A stretch of 64,000 bases of DNA, taken from Euonymus europaeus. Lineage: Eukaryota; Streptophyta; Magnoliopsida; Celastrales; Celastraceae. The position numbers were made by a program, and so were the translations under genes. Location: NCBI GenBank assembly GCA_963580455.1, contig OY756961.1, positions 8,041,001 to 8,105,000 of the forward strand, in the 5' to 3' direction. Of this stretch, positions 33,628 to 46,100 are shown in pieces; position 1 is the first letter of the stretch; the number at the start of each line of letters is the position of its first letter. A model generated the notes under the pieces. That model did not search any database, was not told where the DNA came from, and saw nothing but the letters and a program-made list of their open reading frames with translations.

Positions 33628-35205
33628 AACACCCCACACTTAAACCCTACTCGTCCTCAAGTACATCTAATTTAAAGATACTCATGAAAAGTAAAATCCT
33701 AACTCACTGACGCAGGAATCGCGGTTGCATTTAGCATATGCAACAAGCCGTTAAACCCCTAGGTGTCCCTAGTGGAGGAGTGTTGTCTCCTGAGGGCTTA
33801 CAAGAACGATACCCATAAACATTTCTATCAAATGAGCGCAAACACCGCACACGTACATCACACTATATACTCAACGAATAATTTCCGTCTACTCAATTGC
33901 TCCTTTAATGTGGTGTGATGTGCAAGAGAAAATGTCAACATGTGGCTTCCAAGAGTTTATATATATGTATTAAACATAGTCGCATTCCAAGAATTGCAAA
34001 AACAACAAGTAGCAATACCAAGGCACATTTATTTATATATATATATATGCTTATTTCTTTTCTTTCTTTTTTTTCTTTTTTTTCCTTTGAACTAGGACTG
34101 TGCAATGCTTACTCCATTAAGCTTTCTACTCAACCCATCTAGCGAATTCTCGACCAATGACTCCCAACCAGTTGGTTTAGGGCATTAGGTGATAAGACAC
34201 CCCTCAGATCAATTATTCGAATTGAAAAGGCTTCGAAGTTGAGCTAGCCTAGAATGTTCATCATGGTTGTCTCATCTTTTTACGCGAAACTCGAGTTGGT
34301 TAGACAAGAGCCCCGGTTAGTCAATAAGACGCAAGAGCGGAACATGTTTTCTTTCTTTCTTTTTTTTTTTGTTTTTTTTTCTTCGTTGTGCCAAACATAT
34401 CACCAACATGTGTCCAAGCTCATCTCAGGCAGAAACCACAATTAACACATATATCCGTCCAAGTCATACCCCACAACACTTTAGTGCAAGTGAGTTCATT
34501 TATTATGCAATCTAGTAGACTTCAAAAATTCACTCAAGCATATAGGAGGTAAAGACGGGATTAAACAGCTCTGATCAGAAACAAATATAATAAGTACCAG
34601 CGGTCAAATTCAGATCAGATAATATCCAAAATGCGCAATACATACAAAATAAAGTACTCCCACCCCTCACTTTAAAATAAGCTTTCTCCTCAAAGCGTGA
34701 AACAAGTATATGAATAAAATGGAGGACAAGCCAAGAAAAACACAACCTGGAGGTGGAGTTTAGGAGGAGGAACTGCCAGAGCAATTGTGATAAAGCGGTC
34801 GCATCGTAGCTCCGCCAATATGTCGAGCACGGCCCAAGTCTGCTCCTTCTGCGCCTGCACCCGCCTAGGCGTATAGTACTGACGCCTAGGCATTTTTTTT
34901 TTTTAATGGGCGCTAATTACTAGCGCCTAGGGGTGTATAAAACACGCCCGGGACAGCGTGCTCCTTTGTATCAGATATCCAACTCCACAAATTACCACAT
35001 ACAACCCAGAAAATTCCAGAAAATTCAGAAACACATTAAATTCTTCTAAAGAGATGGAACAATGAAGCACACAAGGATACATAATGGATATCACATCTCG
35101 GGTTGCCTCCCAAGCAGCGCTAAGTTTAGGGTCTTCATCTTGAATCCTGTCAGGAGGTTTATAGATTTTGGCACTGTGACAAGGTCTTTTCCGTCGTCTT
35201 CTCCA
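33628..35205. other. Non-coding interior of the Athila-derived element
   Basis: No reverse transcriptase or integrase block is found in either strand. It holds T-rich runs (34020-34095 and 34350-34385), a second CCTAGG cluster (34860-34945) and, near 35110, a minus-strand piece (LALLGRQPEM then stop) typical of the end of the Athila coding region. The purine-rich part just beside 33627 (minus strand GTGTGGGGTGTT) is the likely polypurine tract. Confidence 0.6.
34860..34945. repeat. Internal CCTAGG palindrome cluster
   Basis: CCGCCTAGGCGTATAGTACTG, GACGCCTAGGCA and GCGCCTAGGGGTGTATAAAA. The same motif family as in both LTRs, but outside them. Confidence 0.8.
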
Positions 35206-37852
35206 TCATCTTTTTTGTCCCTTTTTCACAAAAGTTAAGTCTGGAGCAATGATAATAGGGAGAGTTTTAGAAGTGCCCAACAAAGCATATTGTAAGTGAA
35301 GATGTGATGCCTTCAATTCTAGCTCTGTTGGATTTGCAATGGATGGAACCAGCCTCTTTGATCCAGGTGAATCGGATAAACTCTCATAGGTGGGTTGCAA
35401 TCTGCAAGGAATATACGGAGTAGACTCGACGTCAAAGTTTACACGTTCTGGTCTATCCTCCTTGTTATCAATGATGCAAACTTCTAATGGATAAGATTGC
35501 AAGGTGTTCTTGACTTCTGTTACAGATAAACAATCAATTGCTTCGACCCAAAAACAATCACTTACATCATTTTGATTCTTCATGGCATCAAAAATCTTGA
35601 ACTCCACAGTTTCATCAAAAACTGTCATAGTAAGAACACCTTTTTTTACATTGATGATCGTCTCTGTGGTAGCCATGAACGGTCGTCCCAAAATAAGAGA
35701 CAATTCTTTCGCTGGAATCAAGGTATTCTCCATTTGTAAAACCAGAAAATCTGCAGGAATTACAAAATTTTCCACCTTAATCAACACATTTTCAACCAAT
35801 CCAATGGGATAAGTAATTGATCGGTCAGCCAATTGAAGAGATACCGAAGTAGGTCGCAAGTCCCCTAGATTCATAGTCTTGAAAATGGAGTGAGGCATAA
35901 TGTTCACACTAGCTCCAAGATCGAGCAAAGCTTTTTCAAATTTTTGATTCCCAATAATACACGGAATTGTGAAACTACCCGGATCTTTCAACTTAGGAGG
36001 TAGTTTTCTTTGTAAAATGGCACTAGTCTCTTCCGACAAAAAGACTTCCTCATGCTCACTTATCTTCCTTTTGTTGGTGCATAATTCTTTCAAAAACTTT
36101 GCACAAGAGGGAATAGACTTAATAGCTTCAATCAACGGAATATTTACCTTGACTTTTTTGAGAATTTCGAATATATCCCGATTGCATTTGTTCTTTTTCA
36201 TAGGAGCAAGTCGAGATGGGAACGGCACCGGTGGAACATAATCCTCCACTGGCTGCTTATCTTTTCCAACTAGGGGTTGTGTAGATACACGGGGCTCCTC
36301 CACTGCCAATTCATTATTCCCCTCATCCTCTTGCTTCCTGAACTCAATCTTGTTGTCAACCTTCTTCCCACTTCTCAAAACAGTAATGGCCTTAGCATCT
36401 TCATGTTTCGTGGGATTAACTTCGGGCTGGCTTGGAAGCTTCCCCAACTGTCGCTCACTCAAAGCAGTAGCAAGTTGACCAACTTGCATTTCCAACTTGG
36501 AGATAGACTGAGTGTTACTAGCCACCGTCTGTTGCAACTGATTCATAGAATTACTCATCTCAGCTTGTGAATTATGTATCATCACTTGTGACTGAACTAG
36601 TTGAGTGATCAGATCCTCCATAGTAGACCTCTTCGAGTCAGGAGGTGGTGCTTGAGGTTGGCCTTGCCAGGGTTTTGGACCTTGGCTGTAGTTGTTAGAA
36701 GAGCCATAAGACAGATTCGGATGGTTCTTCCAACCTGGATTGTAAGTATGAGAGAAAGGATCATTCTGCTGCCGATGATAATTCTGAACAACATTCACTT
36801 CAGCTTCAGGAAAGGTGCCACTTCTAGGACACATATGGGTCGGATGGTCTGTGCCCCCACAAATACCACATGGCTCTGCAGCTTTGCTCAATAGACTCAT
36901 TACAGCATCCAGTTTCCGAGCCATAGAAGCAATTTCTGTGTTGGGAGTACCAGCTTCATATGCAGTTGCTCTAGATCCACCTGTATCTCTACTATCCCAC
37001 TGCGAAGAGTTAGCAACTACATTCTCAATAATCACTGTGGCCTCAGCTGGTTCTTTAGCCATAATGTTCCCACCAGCAGCTGCATCTAGCCTATGCCGAC
37101 AGTCATCTGACAAGTTCTGATAGAAATATAATATAATCTTCCATGGCAAGAATTGATGATATGGGCACCCAATCAACAGAGTTTTATACCTCCCCCAAGC
37201 TTGATATAGTGGTTCCCCCTTATTCTGCTTGAAATGAAATATCTGATCTCTTAACCGCTGGCGTCTTAGATTGAGTATAGAATTTCTAAATAAACTTGGC
37301 GGACAGCTGCTCCCAAGAAGTGACAGAATTAGCAGGCAAGGTCTTGAACCAGTTCTTCGCATCACCTTTTAAAGAGAAAGGAAAAAGTTTTAGGCGAATA
37401 AATTCTGCTGATATTCCTTGAATCTGTTGTGTGCCACAAATCTCCAAGAAATTATCGATATGATCGCTAGCATCCTGATTTTCTTCTCCTGAAAAAGAAA
37501 GAAGCAAGTTAATCATATAACCTTTAATCTCATATGACAAATTAGGTGCAATAGTTGGAAAAACAATGCACGATTGACGAGTAGTAAATTGAGGCATAGA
37601 GAAATCCTGTATGGTGCGTGGAGCATTGGGGTTGTTGCCATTGTCTTCAACTCCTTCAAGATTTTCTGCCATTTTTACTCGTTCCGGTTTGTCGCCACAA
37701 GAGCTCTCACTAGATGAGCTAGATGTAGGAGAACTAGAGCGGGTGGGAGAATGCTCCCCAAGAATTTGCTTGTCTCTCTTGTTGCGGCGTAGACGTCCCA
37801 AGTCTAAATCAATTAGAAGAATTTTCGTAGCTTGCGAACGCCGTCCTTGCAT
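35206..37852 (-). pseudogene. Athila-type Gag-protease, one frameshift
   Basis: This reads from ATG at 37852 to the stop at 35206. Frame one (37852-37286) encodes a basic N-terminus, a Ser-rich stretch and the first Gag half, with FSLKGDAKNWFKTLPANSV and SWEQLSAKF. A one-base insertion near 37289 moves it to frame two (to 35206), which continues the Gag domain (LYQAWGRYKTLLIGCPYH), a knuckle-like CGICGGTDHPTHMC (about 36825-36870), a Gln/Ser linker, and an aspartic protease with LLDLGASVNIMP (about 35905), VSLQLADRSITYPIG and ILGRPF. It ends with LHLQYALLGTSKTLPIIIA, which normally stands just before reverse transcriptase. The protease motif DLGAS is the Athila form of DTGAS. Frame two is open for over 700 codons, so damage is slight. 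Confidence 0.9.
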
Positions 37853-37957
37853 GAACTACAAAGAGCAGGAGAATAATGAGAAACAAACAATTATCGAGTA
37901 TGACTATATAAGCAAGTGTCTATGAAAACAAAATAATGGATCAAGTATAAGCTAACA

Positions 37958-37975
37958 TCCCCGGCAACGGCGCCA
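37958..37975 (-). promoter_or_regulatory. Primer binding site (Asp-tRNA type)
   Basis: The minus strand reads TGGCGCCGTTGCCGGGGA six bases inside the 5' LTR, the site typical of Athila elements. Confidence 0.9.
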
Positions 37976-37981
37976 TAAACT

Positions 37982-39405
37982 TGTTGAGTCTAAAATAACC
38001 TACTAGCAAGTGTACTAGTCAGAAGAATAGTACAAGTGGTCAGTAGAGATCGTATCCACAGAGACGGAGATATGACTTAATCCAAGTGTTTATTTACATA
38101 TATTTCATATATTTATGGATAATGCAAGAAATTAAAGTTCCACTCAAGTTGATTTGGTTTGCAATTTAAAAGGAATACAAGCAAGAAAAGTAAAGTGTTT
38201 TTGGACTTTTTGTATTGAAGAATGCAAATGCTAATGCAAACTGTCACTAGGCAAGCTACACTAATGTAATGAATTCAAGTAAAAGAATGAAGCACCAAGA
38301 CTCCGGAATCCACCAAGGGTCAATGATGTACAAACACAACCAATTCACTCATACATTTATCAATTCGAGTATAACGAATCCGTACCTAAGTCGGTTTTAG
38401 CGCACTCAAGTCAATTTCCCTCATATCAATCACTAGCCATCTTATTGATCTAGGTTGGATGTTCCTATCAACATTCTAGCCATCTTATTGGTCTAGACAT
38501 GCATAAGAATTCATGAACGCTCGATGGAAATAGGATTCATAAAAACTTGTTCCAAACCTAATGGAAACAACAATTGCAATCTAAGGTCCCAAAAAGCATG
38601 ATTAAATAGATATTTCACCATCTACAAAATCCATCCAACAAATCCATTCGAAACCCTAAGTGGTGATCAAGCACAAAGAGTAAGAAGAATCCACAATAAT
38701 AATAGAAACCAAAGATTTATACCCAAAAAGATTCACATATAAACAAATCAATTCATACAACCATCATTCAACCCAAGGCTTCATCCTAGCCTTGGTGATA
38801 AAGAGTTTAGCTACACATAGAGAGAGAAAGAGACAAGCAAAGAGAGAGAAACATATTGGTAGAACCCAAAATTGGAAGAAATGCAAGCCAAGATGGAGAA
38901 TCCCTCCTTCAAGCCTTGAATCCTCCTTCTTTCCTCCGTTTTTCGCTCCTGGAACGGCCGTTCGATAAGTCTAAAAAATGCAGTTTTTAGGGCTTTCGCG
39001 AAATAAAAGCTGCCAATTTTGTACAGGTGCGCCTAGGCGTGTAGAAAATGCGCCTAGGCGCAACCCCGCCTAGGCGTGTAGGAAATGCGCCTAGGCGCAA
39101 CTCCGCCTAGGCGTGTAGGAAATGCGCCTAGACGCTGCTCTAGAAAATGCATTTTTCCTGAATTTTTGCATTCACCCCTGTTCTGTGTGTGGCCTGTACC
39201 GCCAAGGCGTGTATAAATCACGCCTAGGATAAATTTGCAAGCTTATTCCTGCTCTCATCTTGCCCATAATTGCCACCTTTTTATTCAGCACCATCAATTG
39301 CCTATCAAAATCCAAAACAATATATAAATGTACCGAATTGATAATACCAATGAGATAAGAGAGGGTTATTATCACCAAAAGCAATAGGTATATTCATGCC
39401 TATCA
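37982..39405 (-). repeat. Athila-derived element 5' LTR (right copy)
   Basis: 1424 bp, nearly identical to 32250-33627 but with one more palindrome unit. Plus-strand ends are TGTTGAGTC and GCCTATCA. Confidence 0.93.
39026..39135. repeat. CCTAGG palindromic repeat cluster in the 5' LTR
   Basis: Three rounds of the CGCCTAGGCGTGTAG(A/G)AAATGCGCCTAG unit, against two in the other LTR. One copy carries a G-to-A change (CCTAGACGC). Confidence 0.88.
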
Positions 39406-39410
39406 GTGGC

Positions 39411-40375
39411 CCTCCTTAGATTCTAGCTGTTTTTTGTGTTATTAGCTTAGCGTCACGTAAAATTAGGACATTTTTGGATGATATCATAACTTTGTTGTTT
39501 TCCTTCTTATTTTATGATCTTAGTCCTCTGTAAGGTAGCTGTTGTGAGAGAGTCCAACTACTTTTGAGAGTCATTCTCCATCTTTAAGAGTGAGTCTATA
39601 ATGTTCTAGGTTGTATTTCTATTTTCAAACACTTAAGTAGTTGAACTTATTTTATATATATGTATATGTATGTATGTATATATAATAAAAATGATAAATA
39701 TCTCAGTGATATTTATCCCAAAAGTATCCCAGTAATGTGTGTTATTAATTCATTGGGTGTGATTTTCAATAAGCCCCTTGTAATGATGTCACCACATCCA
39801 GTGAATGAGTGTCACATATTAACAGGAATATTTTTGAGATTAAAGTCAATGGGATCCCTAGCATTACTATATATATATATATTAGATTGTGGTTGTATTG
39901 AATTTCTATTTGTAATTTGCCTGAATCCATTTTGGTATCGAATTTTAGAGTTCTTACTCTAGGGCATCAATCTAATGGTCTATAAATTGGATACCGTGTG
40001 GAAGCATGTTTTTCCCACCTTCTATAAATAATGTTGTCTGCTGAAGCAACTAGCGCAAAAAATGGTGACTACTAATTGATTTTTAGAATATAATTAGACA
40101 CCCATTCTAGGCTACAATAAAAAGCTAATGGTAAGGAGGTTTATTGAGTATGGGAAATGTGTTACGCACCCTATAACTCCTAAAAGTGATTGTCTTAGAA
40201 AATGTTGTCCAATTTGGCTCTAATTTGTTGTGAAAAAATTGTTGTATGTCTCAATTATTTTAATGATCTTCTATGTCTACTAGAAGTTAATATTCTAATT
40301 GAGTGGGGCTTAACCCATTAATGGTGTGGCAATTTGGTTCTAAAAATGTAATTTGGTTTTGAAAATGATTTAGAT
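39411..40375. other. Stretch without a recognised gene
   Basis: AT-rich DNA with TA-rich microsatellites near 39655 and 39870. Open frames are short and carry no motif. Confidence 0.45.
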
Positions 40376-41140
40376 GAAAAAAAGCCTCACTTGGAGTGGG
40401 CACGGGATCATTGGGCCGTTCTTGGCTTGGCAAAAAATATTTTGTAAGAATTTGATGAAAAATTCCACTTGGATTGAGTTTCGAGATCTAAAATGGTGCA
40501 TGGGAGTATTAGGGTCAATCCCGGCTTAGCCAAAAGTATTTTGTAAGAACTGGATGCAAAATCTCATTTGGAGTGAGTATTAAGGATTAAAATGGTGCAC
40601 AACATCATTTGGAGTATTCCTGACTTGGCTATAATTTTTTTGTATGTATTGGATGAAAATTTTGACTTCGATTGGGTTTTGAGGGTTTAAATGTGGTGCA
40701 GGAGATCATTGAGCTATTCCCTGCTTGACTAAAAATGTTTTTTAAGGATTGGATAAAAAATTCCACTTGGAGTAGGTTTTGAGGATTTAAAATGGTGCAT
40801 AGATTTATTGCCACCATTCCCAGATTGCTCAAAAATATTTTGTATGGATTGAATGAAAAATTACGCTTGGAGTGGGTTTACTAGGGTCATCCCCGAGTTT
40901 GCCAAAAATATTTGGGAACGGATAAAAATGGTGCATGAGATTACTGGGGTCATTCCTGACTTGCCAAAAAATATTTGGAAGCATAATAAAAAATCTCATT
41001 TAGAGTGGGCTTAATTTGAAGATATAAAAATGGTGTGCATGATCATTGGGGCTATTCCCTGCTTGGCCAATGACGTTTTGAAAATATTCCAAAAAAATGT
41101 TTGAAAATGGTTGAAAAATCTCACTTGGATTGAGTTTTGA
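40376..41140 (+). repeat. Diverged tandem array, unit about 100 bp
   Basis: About seven or eight copies of a unit with the same word order: CACTTGGAGTGGGTTTTGAG, AAAATGGTGCATGAGATCATT, GGGGTCATTCCCGACTTGGC, CAAAAATATTTTGTA, GGATTGGATGAAAAAT. Copies begin near 40385, 40465, 40560, 40655, 40755, 40855, 40985 and 41105. They differ strongly from one another, so the array is old. Related phrases occur near 49440-49600. Confidence 0.8.
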
Positions 41141-41732
41141 TAATTTTGAAAAAAAAGTATACTAATGTGAACTTTGGGAAACTTGGTTGGTGGACCAAAA
41201 GGATCAAAAAATAAGTCATTTCAAACCATACTTATAACCATATTTTTATGAGAAAATAATGAATTCATTTAACACTCATTGGATGAGCCAAATATCTTTC
41301 AACACCGGCACCCCCTGTTATACAGAATATAAGGATTTCATAATTAGTCTTGGTGCATTTTTTATTAGAGTCAGATAGGTTGGATCAAATCTAAAACACG
41401 TTGTGTTGTTTCCATGGCATAACAAACAATATACAAACCAAGCTGACATGCATTTTTTTTAACATGGCCTAAAAATAAAATCCTAAGAATGTGATCTATG
41501 TACCATCATCCATAAAAATAAAATCTAAATGTATATATGTTTTTAGCATCCTAAAATAATATGTATGCATTAACTATTTACATCCACTATTTTTGGAATT
41601 TATATTGTTGTTGGCTCCAATACACAAAAAATAAAAGCCAAAAGCCAAAACTCTCACACCCAAAATCCAATACAAGTGTGAAGGCCCAAACAAAGACCCA
41701 AAATATGCTTTTTGAAAACAGAGAGAGAAATA

Positions 41733-41736
<4 letters not shown>

Positions 41737-41772
<36 letters not shown>
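41737..41772 (+). repeat. (GA)n microsatellite
   Basis: About 18 uninterrupted GA repeats, within the old LTR-like sequence. Confidence 0.95.
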
Positions 41773-41776
<4 letters not shown>

Positions 41777-42918
41777 GAGGAGATCAAGCTTGGATTTGAG
41801 TGGATTGTGGATGTCTAACAATATTGAAAAAGGATTCAAGGAAGATTCAAGGTTTTGAGGTAAGTTTTCTAGTTTTTTGGAAAAGTTAGGTTTTTGTTAG
41901 ATTTAAAGTATATGTTGATTAGTTGGCCTAAATGATTTAGGAAGATGATTATATACATGTTTGTGAATATATAAATCTAGGTTTGTTCGATCGATTATAG
42001 CGAAAGTTTGCTTTAAAAATTTTCAAATTTGAGAAGAACTTCTAGGGAGAGAAAGGTTCGTTTTGGGTATTTATGGATTTTATTCAAATTCATATATGAT
42101 ATTGATTGTGTATTGATGGGATATGGGTTTCGATTGTGGCCATATGTTAGGTTTGAGCCGAAACCCTAGAATTGGAGAATTTTCATTTTCTGCTTTGCTT
42201 GAATATGAGGTAGGGGATTTCATACCTATTTCTTTTCATGTTCTTATTTGATTTCTAATGAGTCTTTTTCATTGGTCATTCAATTTTGTATTCTTTCCTT
42301 ATTTGTTCATAAGGAAGAACAATGTCTATTTTGATCCAGGGTTGTTTTTAATTAATGAATACATACCCAAATTTCAATTTTGGTCTTATATCGAGTTTTG
42401 TCTATTCTTGATTAGGCATCATGTTGTAGTTATATATATGTAAGGTTATATAGTATATACCATGGCATACCATCCTGATGAGCATTAGAGGTTCGTGGGA
42501 TGCCCGAGTATGGACTCGTAATTCTTGTAGGATATTTGAAAGTCATGTGGGAGGATGGTAGTGAAATCCAAGCTGGACTTCTACCAAGTGAATCCCATGT
42601 GAGGCATCACAAGGAGATCCCGAGGGATCAATTTCGATCAAACCTTAATCTTGTGTGGGCGTGACGAGGGTATCATATATGGTCTTTCCTCATAAGTATT
42701 ATAAATGGTGGCAGTGTTCACCGATGGGATTGTGGTGGGTGCCTAGACATCGTCTGTTGGGACTCATAGGGAAGAGACACGATCTTGGATTGTTGTTGCG
42801 ATTCATTTGTTGTTATTCATGGCCAGTTACATTTTGTTGCATTGAAGTTTCTTTAATATTTAGCTAATATATCTTGTTTATTCATATTTTCACATATTGA
42901 GCCATTGCTCACCCTTTA

Positions 42919-43131
42919 TGTTAGGAATATCCAGTATTTTATTAGTCGATTATTTTGTAGTCAAGGGTATTTTAGTATTTTGATGTAAGTCTGTTATATG
43001 GCTTGCCTGGGTATTATTACGAACACTTTTGGGAATGAATTAAACCCTATTTTCTCCTTCCTCCGCCTCCCTCTCTTCTGTCTCTTCTTTCTCTGCTATT
43101 TTCTTGTTACATTCTTTCTCTGGTCCTGACA
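42919..43131 (+). repeat. Reina element 5' LTR
   Basis: 213 bp, TGTTAGGAATATCC to TCCTGACA. A pyrimidine-rich stretch (CTCCGCCTCCCTCTCTTCTG) lies in its second half. Confidence 0.95.
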
Positions 43132-43134
43132 GAT

Positions 43135-43147
43135 TGGTATCGGAGGG
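43135..43147 (+). promoter_or_regulatory. Reina primer binding site
   Basis: TGGTATCGGAGGG starts three bases after the 5' LTR. It matches the initiator-Met type site TGGTATCAGAGC with a change at A8. Confidence 0.8.
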
Positions 43148-43191
43148 TACGGTTCCTCCTAGTTTCTGGTTCGATTTTGTTAATCTCTTTA

Positions 43192-46100
43192 ATGGCCGAA
43201 GGAACCCGATTGAAACAGTTGGAAAATCAGTTGACGCAAATGCAGGGTCGCATCGACACTGTTGAAAGCAGTGTTCAAGGCCTTCACACTCGCCTTGACG
43301 AACTTACTTCGGGGCAGCAGCGGATTTCCGCCATTGACAGTAAAATCGACCGGCTTTTTGAGCATTTAGACAGCCAACAGACTCGTCTGGACTCCCTCCA
43401 GCGCACCATCACTCAGAGTTCCACTGTTCCACCCCCTGTTGACCCGGGTGGCTCGTATAGTGGTAAAGGTCTGCTGCCCAATCCACCGGGGCCTCCGCTG
43501 GATCAGTCCAAAGTAGACAGCACCCCTTGTCCTCGTGTTGATTCTTTTTCTCGTGCCCCTGGTGACCATACTGTAATGGAGCCGGTTCCTTCTCATCTTC
43601 CTGATTCCAGTTCAAAATCTTTCTCCTATCGATGTCAGTTGAACAGTCATGTTTATCCTAAATTTGACCTGCCTTTGTACACGGGCACCAACCCCCGAGT
43701 GTGGCTTCGACGTTGTGAAAAGTTCTTTGCTGTAAACCGGGTGCCGGAGGGTGAGAGAGTGGAGCTCGCTTCTCTGTATTTGGACGACTCGGTGGATTGT
43801 TGGTTTCAGGGGTGGGTTTCTGTTCATCCTGATACGACATGGCTGGAATTTGTTGAGGCACTCTGTGAGCGCTATTTGGAGGATTCAGCGGGGGATATTG
43901 TACGTACTTTCAATAAGTTTCGTCAGACAGGAACCATAGAGGAATATCAGAAGAAATTTGAAGAGTTACGAGCTGCTATGCTCATCCTGAACCCTCACCT
44001 CAGTGAAGCATATTTTGTCAGTAGCTATATTAGTGGCCTGAAAGATGAGGTTCAATCTCTCGTTGATGCCTTAAACCCAAGCACACTCGGGGAGGTCTAC
44101 ACCCAAGCCCTGAAACTTGCCAAACACTTAGCCCTGTCCACCAAAAAACTTGATTCAACTAAAGCTCGGAGTACTTGGACCCCAAGCCCTTCTTCCATAC
44201 CGTCTCGTACCTCTAAAGGGGTCTCTGATCGCAACTCCCATCTCTCCAGCAGTGTTCGCACCGGTATTGGTTCTGATTTTCGTCGAAAAAATGGTGATTG
44301 CTTTAAGTGTGGGGAGCGTTATTTTCAGGGCCATGTGTGTAAGAAACAACTGCTGCAGATGGAAGCAGTGGAAGACATTGATGTGGAAGAGGAAACTGAG
44401 GCAGATTTTCCAGAGGAGGAACCTAGTGAGGATGGTTTTATTTCCTTACATGCTTTAGAAGGAACTTCTGGTGACACTACTTTTAAGATGCAAGGAACAT
44501 CTAAGGGGAAATCCATCCTCCTTCTCATTGATACTGGGGCTACGCATAGCTTTGTGGATAATCATTTGGCTAAGGAGCTCAACTACAAATTGCTTGCCAC
44601 TACTCCTATGGTCGTTACCGTGGCGAGCGGGCAGCAAATTCGTACCAGTACTGTCTGTAAAAATTTCTCTTGGACCCTTCAGGGCCATGAATTCAATGCT
44701 GATCTCCGGGTGTTGGATTTGGGTGGTTACGATGTAGTTTTGGGGGCCACTTGGCTTAAACAGCATAACAGCCTGCTGGATTTTAAGACCATGACAGTGA
44801 CAGTAGAGAGACAGGGGAAGAAGATACAATTAACGGCAAAGGCCGAGCAGGGCAGATTGAATAGCATCTCAGGGAAGAAGTTATTTCAGTGGATGTCGAA
44901 GGGGAAACAGAGACATATGGCCCAACTGTTCTGTGTCAAACTTGCTGCCCGCGATGAAATTACTATTGGGGAGAGTCCATCTAAGGGCACACCTCAGGTA
45001 ACTGATATTTCTCCTGAATTAGAGGCTTTGCTGACTGAGTTTGATGATGTGTTTCAGGAACCTAAGTCTCTCCCACCACCTCGATCCTTGGACCATTCCA
45101 TTACCCTTAAACCAAATACCGAACCATTCAATCTTCGTCCTTATAGGTATCCTCCAGCTCAACGAGATGAGATTGAAAAGCAAGTGGCAGATATGTTGGC
45201 ACAGGGAATTATTCAGCCGAGCCAAAGTTCTTATGCCTCGCCTGTGCTCTTGGTGAAGAAAAAAGATGGCACATGGCGCTTCTGCATTGACTACAGACAA
45301 CTTAATTCAGTGACCATCAAGAATCAGTTTCCAATTCCTCTGGTGGATGATTTACTTGATGAATTGTATGGGGCTACTTATTTCACTAAATTGGACCTAC
45401 GGGCAGGGTACCATCAGATAAGAGTCAAGTCTGAGGATATCCCTAAAACTGCTTTTAGGACACATCAAGGTCTGTATGAGTTCAAAGTGATGCCTTTTGG
45501 GCTCACGAATGCGCCAGCCACCTTTCAGAATTTGATGAACCAAGTGTTCCAGCCCTATCTCAGACAATTTATATTGGTGTTTTTCGATGATATTTTGATA
45601 TACAGCCCCAATTTATCCGATCACTACAAACACCTTCATACTACCCTCCAGACTCTGAGATTGCATCAGCTCTTTGTCAAGAAATCTAAATGCTCTTTTA
45701 TAGAGAGGCGAGTTGAATATCTTGGGCATTTTATTTCTGAAGTGGGAGTTCAAACAGATCCTAAAAAAATTGAAGCCATGCAAAATTGGCCTGTACCTCA
45801 AAATGTCAAAGGATTACGGGGTTTCCTTGGGCTTACTGGGTATTACAGGAAATTTGTCAAGGGTTATGGAAGCATTTGTAAACCATTGACTCAGCTGCTG
45901 AAGAAGAATTCCTTTTGTTGGAATGCCGAGGCTCAGTTGGCTTTTGATACATTGAAACAAGCTATGGTACAAGTTCCAGTGTTAAGCCTACCCGATTTTA
46001 GTAGACCATTTATGGTTGAAACTGATGCTAGTGGCAGTGGCTTGGGGGCTGTGTTGATGCAGGATGGGAGACCTTTGGCTTACTTGAGCAAAGCCCTGGC

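Larger units (their letters stand above)
32250..39405 (-). mobile_element. Athila-derived LTR element with gag-protease only (TR-GAG-like)
   Basis: LTRs at 32250-33627 (3') and 37982-39405 (5') are flanked by GTGGC (32245-32249 and 39406-39410). The minus strand shows an Asp-tRNA-type primer site, then gag and protease. Reading stops where reverse transcriptase should begin, and the remaining interior to the 3' LTR is non-coding. Boundaries are complete and LTRs are very similar, so a non-autonomous element probably moved in this form with help from a full Athila. Confidence 0.93.

Noticed and set aside
43177..43191. Upstream non-ATG start for the Reina polyprotein
   Set aside because: It is a TTG codon in frame. 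ATG at 43192 begins MAEGTRLKQ, a typical start for the family.
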